From contig JAOAEN010000032.1 of assembly GCA_026416775.1 (NCBI GenBank), positions 1 through 9,440 of the forward strand: a DNA stretch of 9,440 nt, in the 5' to 3' direction. Made by a program: the position numbers and the translations under genes. Numbering within the stretch: position 1 is the first letter of the stretch; each line of letters opens with the position of its first letter. This document shows, piece by piece, positions 1-5,656 of this stretch. The DNA comes from Dehalococcoidales bacterium. Lineage in GTDB: Bacteria > Chloroflexota > Dehalococcoidia > Dehalococcoidales > RBG-16-60-22. The notes beneath the pieces were generated by a model, which saw nothing but the letters and a program-made list of their open reading frames with translations, did not search any database and had not been told where the DNA came from.

Positions 1-1
1 G

Positions 2-1423
2 ATGCGTCCCCTGCTTGATGAGGCAATCCCCGACCTCACGATGAGCCGGCACAGCTTTGACCTCCTTTCCGAGCTCAGCCCGGATGCCGTGCTGCCCGTC
101 TCGGTACAGGGAAAGCGGCAGAATCCGATCCTGGCGCTCCCGCTCAAGATTGATGAGCGGGTCATCGGTCTGATCTATATCCTGCGCCCCCTGGAGGCAA
201 GTGCCTTTTCACGGCGAAATCAGGAAATGCTTCGCGCCTTTGCCGAGCAGGCGGCGATTGCCGTGCACAATGCAAGGCTTGCCGAGCTTCTCAATGCAGA
301 AAAGCAGCGCGTTGAGGCGATCCTGGAGAACAGCGCCGAGGGCATCGTGAGCATTGATGCCCGCCGGCAGATTACGGGGTTCAACCTCGCCATGGAGCGC
401 CTTACCGGTTATGTGCGGGCGGAGGTGCTGGGGAAAGAATGCTTCCGCATGCTTGATGTCCGCGACCGGGACGGGAAAAGCATCTGCAATACGCGCTGTC
501 CGTTCCTTGCGCCGCGCACCGACCACGGTTCCCCCACCTTTGAAATCGAGGGGACGGTCCGCACCAGAGAGGGCAGGGAAATCCCCGTGGCTATGACCTA
601 TTCCATCGTTTACGACCCGGAGGGGCGTCCCCTCAACGCGGTGGTCAACGTTCGGGATATATCGCGGTTGAGGGAGATGGAAAACCTGCGCGAGATATTC
701 CTTTCCATGCTGGGGCACGAACTGCAGACTCCCATTGCCATCATCAAGGGCTATACGGGCACGCTCACCCGCCGCGAGGGCGACTGGGACAGCCCCACAC
801 TGCGGGAAAGCCTGCGCGTCATTGAGGCGGAATGCGACCGCCTGAGCAGCCTCACCAACAAGCTGCTCCTTGCCTCACGTATCGCCGCGGGGATGTCGGT
901 GCTCTCGAGGGAAGAGGTGCAGCTTGCCACACTCAGCGCCAAGGTGGTGCGGCGGCTCAAGGTGCTCACCGAAAAGCATACCTTTGAGCTGGACTTCCCG
1001 CCCGATTTCCCGGCGGTGAGTGCCGACCCGGCGCTCCTTGAAGAGGTGCTGGCCAACCTCATTGAAAATGCCATCAAGTACTCGCCCGCCGGTGGTAAAA
1101 TAGGGATTACGGGAGAGGCCACCGGGGATGAAGTGCGCGTTACGGTTACGGATGAGGGCATCGGCATTGCGAGGGAAGACATCCCGCAGCTCTTCGGGCG
1201 TTTCCAGCGGGTGGACCGCCTCAGCGTGCGGCGGATCAAGGGGATCGGGCTCGGCCTCTACATCTGCAGGGGCATAGTTGAAGCCCACGGCGGGAAAATC
1301 CGGGTAGAAAGCGAACCCGGGAAGGGATCAAGGTTCACCTTCACGCTCCCGCTGAGGGCACCGGACGAAAAAGCAGGGGGTAACGGGTCCCATGAGCACG
1401 GGCAAAAAGATCCTGGTGGTTGA
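2..1423 (+). CDS. Sensor histidine kinase (GAF-PAS-HisKA-HATPase), 5' partial
   Basis: This is the C-terminal 473 residues of a two-component sensor kinase; the gene runs off the left edge, so the ATG at 2 is probably internal. Seen in order: the end of a GAF domain (about residues 1-95), a PAS domain (about 101-225), a HisKA dimerisation/phosphoacceptor domain with His239 in GHELQTP, and a HATPase domain with N-box [11 protein letters not shown] (352-362), G1 DEGIGI (384-389), F-box LFGRFQR and G2 GIGLGLY (414-420). All motifs needed for autophosphorylation are present. No membrane segment is visible, so this part is cytoplasmic. The PAS domain carries Cys147 plus a C-x3-C pair (Cys162, Cys166), a possible ligand or redox-sensing site (inference). 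The stop codon lies 32 nt inside the response regulator gene, so the two are cotranscribed and the regulator is the likely partner. The input signal is unknown. Confidence 0.95.
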   Translation: MRPLLDEAIPDLTMSRHSFDLLSELSPDAVLPVSVQGKRQNPILALPLKIDERVIGLIYILRPLEASAFSRRNQEMLRAFAEQAAIAVHNARLAELLNAEKQRVEAILENSAEGIVSIDARRQITGFNLAMERLTGYVRAEVLGKECFRMLDVRDRDGKSICNTRCPFLAPRTDHGSPTFEIEGTVRTREGREIPVAMTYSIVYDPEGRPLNAVVNVRDISRLREMENLREIFLSMLGHELQTPIAIIKGYTGTLTRREGDWDSPTLRESLRVIEAECDRLSSLTNKLLLASRIAAGMSVLSREEVQLATLSAKVVRRLKVLTEKHTFELDFPPDFPAVSADPALLEEVLANLIENAIKYSPAGGKIGITGEATGDEVRVTVTDEGIGIAREDIPQLFGRFQRVDRLSVRRIKGIGLGLYICRGIVEAHGGKIRVESEPGKGSRFTFTLPLRAPDEKAGGNGSHEHGQKDPGG

Positions 1424-2105
1424 TGATGAACCGCAGATCGCGCAGTCAATTGCGATGAACCTGCAGCTTGAGGGATTCCATGTCGTTTCCGCCCGCGATG
1501 GCTACGAAGCCCTGGAAAAGCTCACGACGGAGATGCCCGATATGGTCATCCTCGACGTGATGATGCCCGATATGGACGGCTTTGAGACGCTGCGCCGGAT
1601 CCGCGAGGTATCTCCGGTGCCGGTTATCTTCCTCACCGTCAGGGGACAGGAGCATGACCGCGTCCGCGGACTTGACCTCGGCGCGGACGACTATATCACG
1701 AAGCCATTCAGCCAGAGGGAGCTCCTCTCCCGGATACGGGCGGTCTTCCGCCGCATGGAGCCGAAGGGCCTTTCCTCAAGTGGGGAAATCGTGGTGGATG
1801 ATGAGCTGCGCATCAACTTTGACAAGCGCAAGGTCATCGTGCGCGGCAGGGAAATAACGTTAAGGCCCACCGAGCACCGGCTGCTCTACCAGCTTGTCAC
1901 CAACGCCGGCAAGCTCCTCACCCACGAGATGCTCCTTTCCCGCGTCTGGGGGCCGGAATACCGCGACGAAGACCAGTACGTCCGCCTCTACATTACCTAC
2001 CTGCGGCAGAAGATTGAAAAGGACCCCAAGAACCCGAAGTACATCCTGAGTGAGCGCGGTCTCGGCTACCGCTTCAGGGAGATCAGCCCCCAGGGCAAGG
2101 TGTAA
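1392..2105 (+). CDS. OmpR/PhoB-family DNA-binding response regulator
   Basis: This 237-residue protein has the normal length for the family. The receiver domain (about 4-118) has the acidic pair Asp11/Asp12, phosphoacceptor Asp55 in [12 protein letters not shown], Thr82 and Lys104 (in YITKPFS), so it should be phosphorylatable. The C-terminal winged helix (about 131-229) has the [13 protein letters not shown] and LLSRVWG signatures and the terminal RGLGYRF wing. Family members bind DNA as head-to-tail dimers on direct repeats and usually activate sigma-70 promoters. The start ATG overlaps the kinase gene by 32 nt; a GGGGG stretch (1376-1380) lies about 11 nt upstream, so translation may also be coupled to the kinase. 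The target genes cannot be read from sequence. The convergent hydrogenase genes are candidates by proximity only. Confidence 0.96.
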   Translation: MSTGKKILVVDDEPQIAQSIAMNLQLEGFHVVSARDGYEALEKLTTEMPDMVILDVMMPDMDGFETLRRIREVSPVPVIFLTVRGQEHDRVRGLDLGADDYITKPFSQRELLSRIRAVFRRMEPKGLSSSGEIVVDDELRINFDKRKVIVRGREITLRPTEHRLLYQLVTNAGKLLTHEMLLSRVWGPEYRDEDQYVRLYITYLRQKIEKDPKNPKYILSERGLGYRFREISPQGKV

Positions 2106-2108
2106 ACT

Positions 2109-2129
2109 CCGGAAATTGGCCCCTTCCGG
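2109..2129. terminator. Weak stem-loop between convergent genes
   Basis: CCGGAA (2109-2114) pairs with TTCCGG (2124-2129) across a 9-nt loop, in the 53-nt gap between the response regulator stop and the convergent mvhA stop. It could act in both directions. The tract after it is not U-rich on the + strand and is only AGTTTA on the - strand, so intrinsic termination is doubtful. Confidence 0.3.
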
Positions 2130-2158
2130 CGCTCCGGGCAAGTTTATCTCCACCGGTC

Positions 2159-3616
2159 CTATGTAAAGCTGCGGATGAGCTGCCCGCGGCCGTCGTAGAG
2201 ATAGACCGGTATGGCAAGGGACTTGCCGAGACTGTGCGTGGCGCAGCCCAGGCACGGGTCGTAGGGACGCCAGGCCATCTCAATGCGGTTGAGAAGACCG
2301 TCGCTGATTTCAACCCCCGGCCTGATGAGAAAACGCGCCGCCTTATCCACGGACATGTTCATGGCGGCGGCATTGTTGACCGTCGCCACAATCAGGTTCG
2401 CCTTCCTGATGATGCCCCGCTCATCCGTGGCATAGTGGTGGATGAGCGTGCCGCGCGGTGCTTCCACGATGCCTGCGCCTTCATCCGGTCTTGCCGAAGG
2501 GACCGTGCGGATATCCGGGCTGGTGATCTCGGGGTCGCGGCTGAGTTCAAGGAGCCGCTCCGCCGCATGCAGGAGCTCAATAAGGCGTGCCCAGTGCATC
2601 GCAAGGGTGTGGTGCACTGGTCTTCCCCCCAGCGTGGCGAAGAACTTCTCATAGTATTCCTGAGCGAGCGGGGTCGCCATGCCGTCGGCGGCGTTGAGAC
2701 GGGCAAGCGGTCCCACGCGGTAGATGCCGCTTTCTCTCCCGTCAACGAAGCCCTTCCAGCCGATTTTTTTGAGGTAGGGGAACTTGACGTATGTCCACGG
2801 CTCAACATGCTCGGCGATGTGCTCAAGGTATTCCGCGGCAGAAAACCGGGCAAATTCGCCACCCCCGGGGTCAATGACCCTTACCGTGCCATCGTAGAAG
2901 TTGATGCGGTTTTTCTCGTCAACGAGCCCCATGTAGTAGGTCTTATGGGTGTAGGCATCGCTCAGGATCATGTCGGCGTACTCTTTGCTGCCGAGGACGA
3001 GCCTGTCAAAGAGGGCAAGCGAGGTCTTGGCAAACTCAAGCGCGCCGCGGGCGATTTCCGCAATTTCTTTTCTTTCCTCTTCGGCAAGCGCCTTGCTGAC
3101 GCCGCCGGGGAGCCCGAAGACGGGGTGCACGCCCCTGCCACCGACTATCTGGACGACGCGGTGGCACTGCATGCGGGTGCGGATGACCGTCCCGCCAAGC
3201 TCAAGCCCGACCTTGCGGATGACCCCGATGACGTTGCGCTCTGCCACAGGGGCATCCGGCCCCATGACGAAGTCCGGCCCACCGAGGATGTAGAAGTGGG
3301 TGGTATGGTCAGCGACGTAGAAAGCGCTGTAGAGAAGCTCGCGGAGTTTTCGTGCCGCCGGCGGCGGGCTCACATGGTAGAGGGCATCCAGCGCCTTGGT
3401 CGCGGCAAGGTGGTGCGCCTCGGGGCAGACCCCGCATATCCGCTGGGTGATCTGGGGCATGTCTTCTGCCGGGCGCCCCTCAACGAACTTTTCAAATCCC
3501 CTGAGCTCCGGCACCTGAAAATAGGTGGCGGCCACCGTCCCGCCATCGTCAAGGAAGATCTCTATCCTGCCGTGTCCCTCAAGCCGGGTTACCGGGTCAA
3601 TTGTAATCCTTCTCAT
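2159..3616 (-). CDS. mvhA: NiFe hydrogenase large subunit, Mvh/Vhu type (group 3c-like)
   Basis: This 485-residue catalytic subunit of a cytoplasmic NiFe hydrogenase should house the Ni-Fe(CN)2CO site that splits or makes H2. Seen: the N-terminal RLEGH (11-15), the first nickel ligand pair in RICGVCPEAHHLA (Cys61, Cys64), and the C-terminal pair in DPCLGCATH (Cys455, Cys458, His461). All four nickel ligands are intact. The 24 residues after His461 resemble the C-terminal peptide removed by a HycI/HoxD-like protease, so the product is probably a precursor. No maturation protease or hyp gene is in the window. There is no Tat signal. The start ATG overlaps the mvhG stop (ATGA), with AAGGA a few nt upstream, giving tight translational coupling to the small subunit. 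HoxH-type enzymes are related, but the long 12-cysteine partner subunit argues for Mvh/Vhu. In Mvh complexes electrons leave through MvhD to heterodisulfide reductase; neither is adjacent here. Confidence 0.95.
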   Translation of the reverse strand: MRRITIDPVTRLEGHGRIEIFLDDGGTVAATYFQVPELRGFEKFVEGRPAEDMPQITQRICGVCPEAHHLAATKALDALYHVSPPPAARKLRELLYSAFYVADHTTHFYILGGPDFVMGPDAPVAERNVIGVIRKVGLELGGTVIRTRMQCHRVVQIVGGRGVHPVFGLPGGVSKALAEEERKEIAEIARGALEFAKTSLALFDRLVLGSKEYADMILSDAYTHKTYYMGLVDEKNRINFYDGTVRVIDPGGGEFARFSAAEYLEHIAEHVEPWTYVKFPYLKKIGWKGFVDGRESGIYRVGPLARLNAADGMATPLAQEYYEKFFATLGGRPVHHTLAMHWARLIELLHAAERLLELSRDPEITSPDIRTVPSARPDEGAGIVEAPRGTLIHHYATDERGIIRKANLIVATVNNAAAMNMSVDKAARFLIRPGVEISDGLLNRIEMAWRPYDPCLGCATHSLGKSLAIPVYLYDGRGQLIRSFT

Positions 3617-4572
3617 GGTATCCTTGCCCTTCTCAAAAGCGATTGCGGCAGGGAGTAACGGTAGAAGGTGCCGGCGGGATCGGCGATATCCTCAATGATG
3701 CGGTTGATCTCCTCGGGGGTGCTGGCGTCAATCACCGAAGAGACAGCGCTCAGGAAATGGGCACCCTGGTCGGTAACTCCCCGGGGAGGTCCGTAGCAGC
3801 CGGTGCAGGGCATGTTTGCCTGGGGACAGGGCGCACCGCAGCCGCCCAGCGTCGCAAGCCCAGCACAGAGGAGCCCCTGCTCAAGGAGGCAGTTCTCCGC
3901 ATCCGGGATGATCTCAAACGGGCGGTAGAACTTCTTGACCTTCTTTTCGTTCTTTTTACGCCTGCAATCATCGCAGACGGTCTTTTCGCTGTGAGAGACC
4001 ACCGCACCGGCGGGGGGTAGCTGCCCGCTGAGCAGCGCTTCAAGGGCAAGCCATGTCGTCCTTTCTTCGGGCGGGCAGCCGGGGATAATGTAGTCCACCT
4101 GAACCGTTTGCGGCAGCGTGCGCACGGAGTCAAAAAGCTCGGGTAGCTGAAGCGTGCCTTCCGGTGCCTCATATTCTGTCCGGGGCAGAGTCTTCTCCCC
4201 ATTAGCCGTGGAAGGCGTCTCCAGATAGACACGCTCAAGTATCAGCTTCCGGTTATAGAGGTTGGCAAGCCCGGGGATGCCGCCGTTACCGGCACAGGCA
4301 CCGTAGGAGATGAGGAGCTTTGACTTGGCGCGCAATAGCCTTGCCATGTGTTCCTGCTCGGTTGACCTGATGGCACCGTTGAAGAAACAGACGTCAATGC
4401 TCCCGTCCGGCATGGCGGTAACGTCCCTGTATTTCACATCAATGGCGACCGGCCAGAAGACGATATCGGCAGCCTCGGTGACTTTGAGGAGCTTTTCCCC
4501 GATCTGCAACTGGGCAATCTCACAACCACCGCAGCTTGCCGCCCAGTAGAATGCGAGTTTGAGCTTTGCCAC
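3613..4572 (-). CDS. mvhG: NiFe hydrogenase small subunit, Mvh/Vhu type
   Basis: This is the electron-transfer subunit, 319 residues from the GTG start chosen here. It has twelve cysteines in the family pattern, enough for three [4Fe-4S] clusters. The proximal set is Cys14/Cys17 (SCGGCE), Cys93 (GACAGNGG) and Cys166 (PGCPP); the medial/distal set is Cys200, 203, 228, 236, 245, 249, 256 and 259, including GGCGAPCP and MPCTGCYG. No Tat leader is present, so the enzyme is cytoplasmic. Start choice: a longer frame opens at ATG 4635, but it begins upstream of a candidate promoter. The GTG at 4572 has AGGGG five nt upstream (4578-4582) and gives MAKLKLAFYWAASCGGCE, where homologues normally begin; an ATG at 4596 lacks a clear ribosome site. 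Its stop overlaps the mvhA start by 4 nt. HoxY is excluded because it is much shorter and lacks the C-terminal cysteine region. Confidence 0.94.
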   Translation of the reverse strand: MAKLKLAFYWAASCGGCEIAQLQIGEKLLKVTEAADIVFWPVAIDVKYRDVTAMPDGSIDVCFFNGAIRSTEQEHMARLLRAKSKLLISYGACAGNGGIPGLANLYNRKLILERVYLETPSTANGEKTLPRTEYEAPEGTLQLPELFDSVRTLPQTVQVDYIIPGCPPEERTTWLALEALLSGQLPPAGAVVSHSEKTVCDDCRRKKNEKKVKKFYRPFEIIPDAENCLLEQGLLCAGLATLGGCGAPCPQANMPCTGCYGPPRGVTDQGAHFLSAVSSVIDASTPEEINRIIEDIADPAGTFYRYSLPQSLLRRARIP

Positions 4573-4600
4573 ATTCACCCCTTTTCTGTATTCCATTAGG

Positions 4601-4629
4601 ATTGTAGCGCTTGCCCGGTCTTCCTGCAA
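4601..4629 (-). promoter_or_regulatory. Candidate sigma-70 promoter for mvhGA
   Basis: Read on the - strand: TTGCAG (4624-4629), a 17-nt spacer, then TACAAT (4601-4606, 5/6 to consensus). Transcription would begin near 4594, leaving a leader of about 22 nt before the GTG start of mvhG. The -35 is weak (3/6), which would suit a promoter needing an activator (inference). Confidence 0.5.
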
Positions 4630-4655
4630 GCTCAAGCCTCAAACAAGCTCCCCTT

Positions 4656-4712
4656 TTCTTAAGCCTGGTCCGTTCGCACCCGGTCGTCTTCTTATGCCTG
4701 GCCGGTTCAACC
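4656..4712. repeat. Imperfect direct repeat pair upstream of mvhG
   Basis: Two near copies, TTCTTAAGCCTGG followed by TCCGTTCGCACC (4656-4680) and TTCTTATGCCTGG followed by CCGGTTCAACC (4689-4712), lie 33 bp apart, about three helical turns. They sit roughly 60-120 nt upstream of the inferred mvhG transcription start. This layout is compatible with a two-site regulator target. No regulator is identified from the sequence. Confidence 0.45.
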
Positions 4713-4733
4713 TTCTCACACGGGTCTGCCATC

Positions 4734-4759
4734 TGGCACCGCTACCCCGTCATGTGCCA
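4734..4759. repeat. Inverted repeat TGGCAC-N14-GTGCCA
   Basis: A perfect 6-bp inverted repeat separated by 14 nt lies in the divergent region between mvhG and the desulforedoxin genes, about 40 nt upstream of the desulforedoxin -35 box. It could be an operator or a small hairpin. TGGCAC resembles the -24 half of a sigma-54 promoter, but no TGC -12 element follows at the right distance on either strand. Confidence 0.35.
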
Positions 4760-4797
4760 AAGACCGACAGGGGAAGCTAAACCCACGCCACCTCACT

Positions 4798-4827
4798 TTG
4801 ACAAGCACAAGTCACGGGAACTATAAT
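4798..4827 (+). promoter_or_regulatory. Perfect-consensus sigma-70 promoter for the desulforedoxin genes
   Basis: TTGACA (4798-4803), an 18-nt spacer and TATAAT (4822-4827): both hexamers match the vegetative consensus exactly. Transcription should start near 4834, giving a leader of about 34 nt to the ATG at 4868. The leader begins with a duplicated AAGGAT (4831-4842). This is the strongest promoter in the window by sequence. Confidence 0.85.
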
Positions 4828-4867
4828 ACTAAGGATAAGGATAATCAACAAAGGCAGGTGAAGTTGC

Positions 4868-4987
4868 ATGGCAAATCAGATCGGTAAAAGGTACCGCTGC
4901 ACCAAGTGTGGTGCTGAGGTGATCATCACCAAGGGAGGTAATGGCACCATCACCTGCTGCGGGCAACCCATGGAGCAGAAGAAATAA
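4868..4987 (+). CDS. Desulforedoxin-like Fe(Cys)4 protein 1
   Basis: This 39-residue protein, beginning MANQIGKRYRCTKCG, has Cys11-x2-Cys14 and the adjacent pair Cys30-Cys31 in CCGQPM. This is the layout of desulforedoxin and of the N-terminal domain of desulfoferrodoxin, in which four cysteines hold one rubredoxin-like iron and the protein is a homodimer. The length equals that of free-standing desulforedoxin (about 36-40 residues), so it is a complete gene and not a broken superoxide reductase. The likely role is cytoplasmic one-electron carrier, perhaps in oxygen or superoxide defence (inference). AGGTG (4856-4860) lies seven nt before the ATG. It is the first gene after the perfect promoter and is followed 16 nt later by a paralogue; the divergent neighbour is the hydrogenase. 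A purely structural zinc ribbon is the main alternative. Confidence 0.88.
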   Translation: MANQIGKRYRCTKCGAEVIITKGGNGTITCCGQPMEQKK

Positions 4988-5003
4988 CCCCGGGAGGTAT
5001 AAC

Positions 5004-5147
5004 ATGGCAAGCCAGCTTGGTAAGAGATATCGCTGTGCCAAATGCGGCACCGAGGCACTCTGCACAAAGGCCGGTGAGGGAAACCTGAGCTGCTGCGGCG
5101 AGGCGATGCAGGCGCAGGAAGCCCGCCCTGTCCCCTCCTCCGACTGA
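5004..5147 (+). CDS. Desulforedoxin-like Fe(Cys)4 protein 2
   Basis: This 47-residue paralogue of the preceding gene starts MASQLGKRYRCAKCG. Ungapped alignment over the first 39 residues gives 21 identities by my count. The four metal ligands are kept (Cys11, Cys14, Cys30, Cys31). It differs in an additional Cys20 between the ligand pairs, in CCGEAM instead of CCGQPM, and in a short Pro/Ser tail ending VPSSD. It has the stronger ribosome site, GGGAGGT (4992-4998), five nt before the ATG, so it may be translated more than the first copy. It is cotranscribed from the promoter at 4798-4827. The protein is probably also a rubredoxin-type electron carrier. The extra cysteine could support a disulfide or a second role, which the sequence alone cannot settle. 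Confidence 0.86.
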   Translation: MASQLGKRYRCAKCGTEALCTKAGEGNLSCCGEAMQAQEARPVPSSD

Positions 5148-5196
5148 GTTTACCATCCCGGCTGTCTTCACCGGCCCCCAGCCACCCCGGAAGGAC

Positions 5197-5244
5197 AACG
5201 CAACAAACGCCACAGGCAAGCTAAAGGTGAGCTTGCGCTGCGTT
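5197..5244. terminator. Nested stem-loop between convergent desulforedoxin and rpsT genes
   Basis: An inner perfect 7-bp hairpin, GCAAGCT (5216-5222) with AGCTTGC (5230-5236) and a 7-nt loop, is enclosed by AACGCA (5197-5202) pairing with TGCGTT (5239-5244). CTTTC follows on the + strand, and a T-rich stretch (GCGTTTGTTGCGTTG) follows the inner stem on the - strand. It lies in the 138-nt gap between convergent genes and may terminate both. The U-tracts are imperfect, and I see nothing else in this gap. Confidence 0.45.
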
Positions 5245-5285
5245 CTTTCAAACTGTTTCTGCCAGCCGAAATTGAGGCCCGCGTG

Positions 5286-5621
5286 CTAGCCTGCCTTTTC
5301 CGAAGCAGGTTTGTCCTGTGCCCGGGCCAAAGCCTGGTTCAGTTTCTTCATCAGCCGCGATTTGCGGCGCGCGGCGTTATTGGCATGAAGCACCTTCTTC
5401 TCCGCCGCCTTGTCAATGGCACTGACGGCGAGCACCGCCGCCTCTCTGGCCCCCTCAAGGTTTCCGGAGGAAATCAGTGCCTCCACCTTCCTCACCCGGG
5501 TCTTCACCTGGCTGCGGACGGCCCTGTTGCGCGCCTGACGCCTCAGGGCAGCCCTTGCCTGCTTCTCCGCCGAAGAGACCTTGGTCTTTTTTGGTGCCGC
5601 TTGTGATGAACCGCTTGTCAA
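5286..5621 (-). CDS. rpsT: 30S ribosomal protein S20
   Basis: This 111-residue, highly basic, alanine-rich protein binds 16S rRNA early in small-subunit assembly. Family signatures are the KKTKVSSAEKQARAALRRQ start, RNRAVRSQVKT, and the C-terminal KKVLHANNAARRKSRLMKKL block, which is the most conserved part of S20. It is longer than the usual 85-90 residues, with about 10 extra residues at the N-terminus and a tail of about 18 after the conserved block. The start is TTG at 5621, supported by GGAGGT (5627-5632 on this strand) with a 5-nt spacing; no ATG or GTG serves better. It begins 35 nt after the rel stop on the same strand, so rel and rpsT are probably cotranscribed, although a promoter inside rel cannot be excluded. 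Confidence 0.95.
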   Translation of the reverse strand: MTSGSSQAAPKKTKVSSAEKQARAALRRQARNRAVRSQVKTRVRKVEALISSGNLEGAREAAVLAVSAIDKAAEKKVLHANNAARRKSRLMKKLNQALARAQDKPASEKAG

Positions 5622-5656
5622 GTCCTACCTCCGTCCGTGTTTTAGCCGGGATGGGG

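Noticed and set aside
2234..3658. 474-codon open frame on the + strand antisense to mvhA.
   Set aside because: It lies wholly opposite a gene with all family motifs, has no recognisable domain, and such frames are common opposite GC-rich genes with strong third-position bias.
4734..4760. Possible sigma-54 promoter based on TGGCAC.
   Set aside because: No TGC element at the required distance on either strand, and good sigma-70 promoters explain both flanking genes.
4559..4826. Short open frames in the divergent region (4559-4780, 4611-4826 on +, and 4520-4732 on -).
   Set aside because: No ribosome sites and no recognisable similarity; they overlap the promoters and repeats described.
4868..5147. 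A broken desulfoferrodoxin (superoxide reductase) gene.
   Set aside because: Both frames have their own ribosome site, start and stop at the usual desulforedoxin length, and no catalytic superoxide reductase domain follows.
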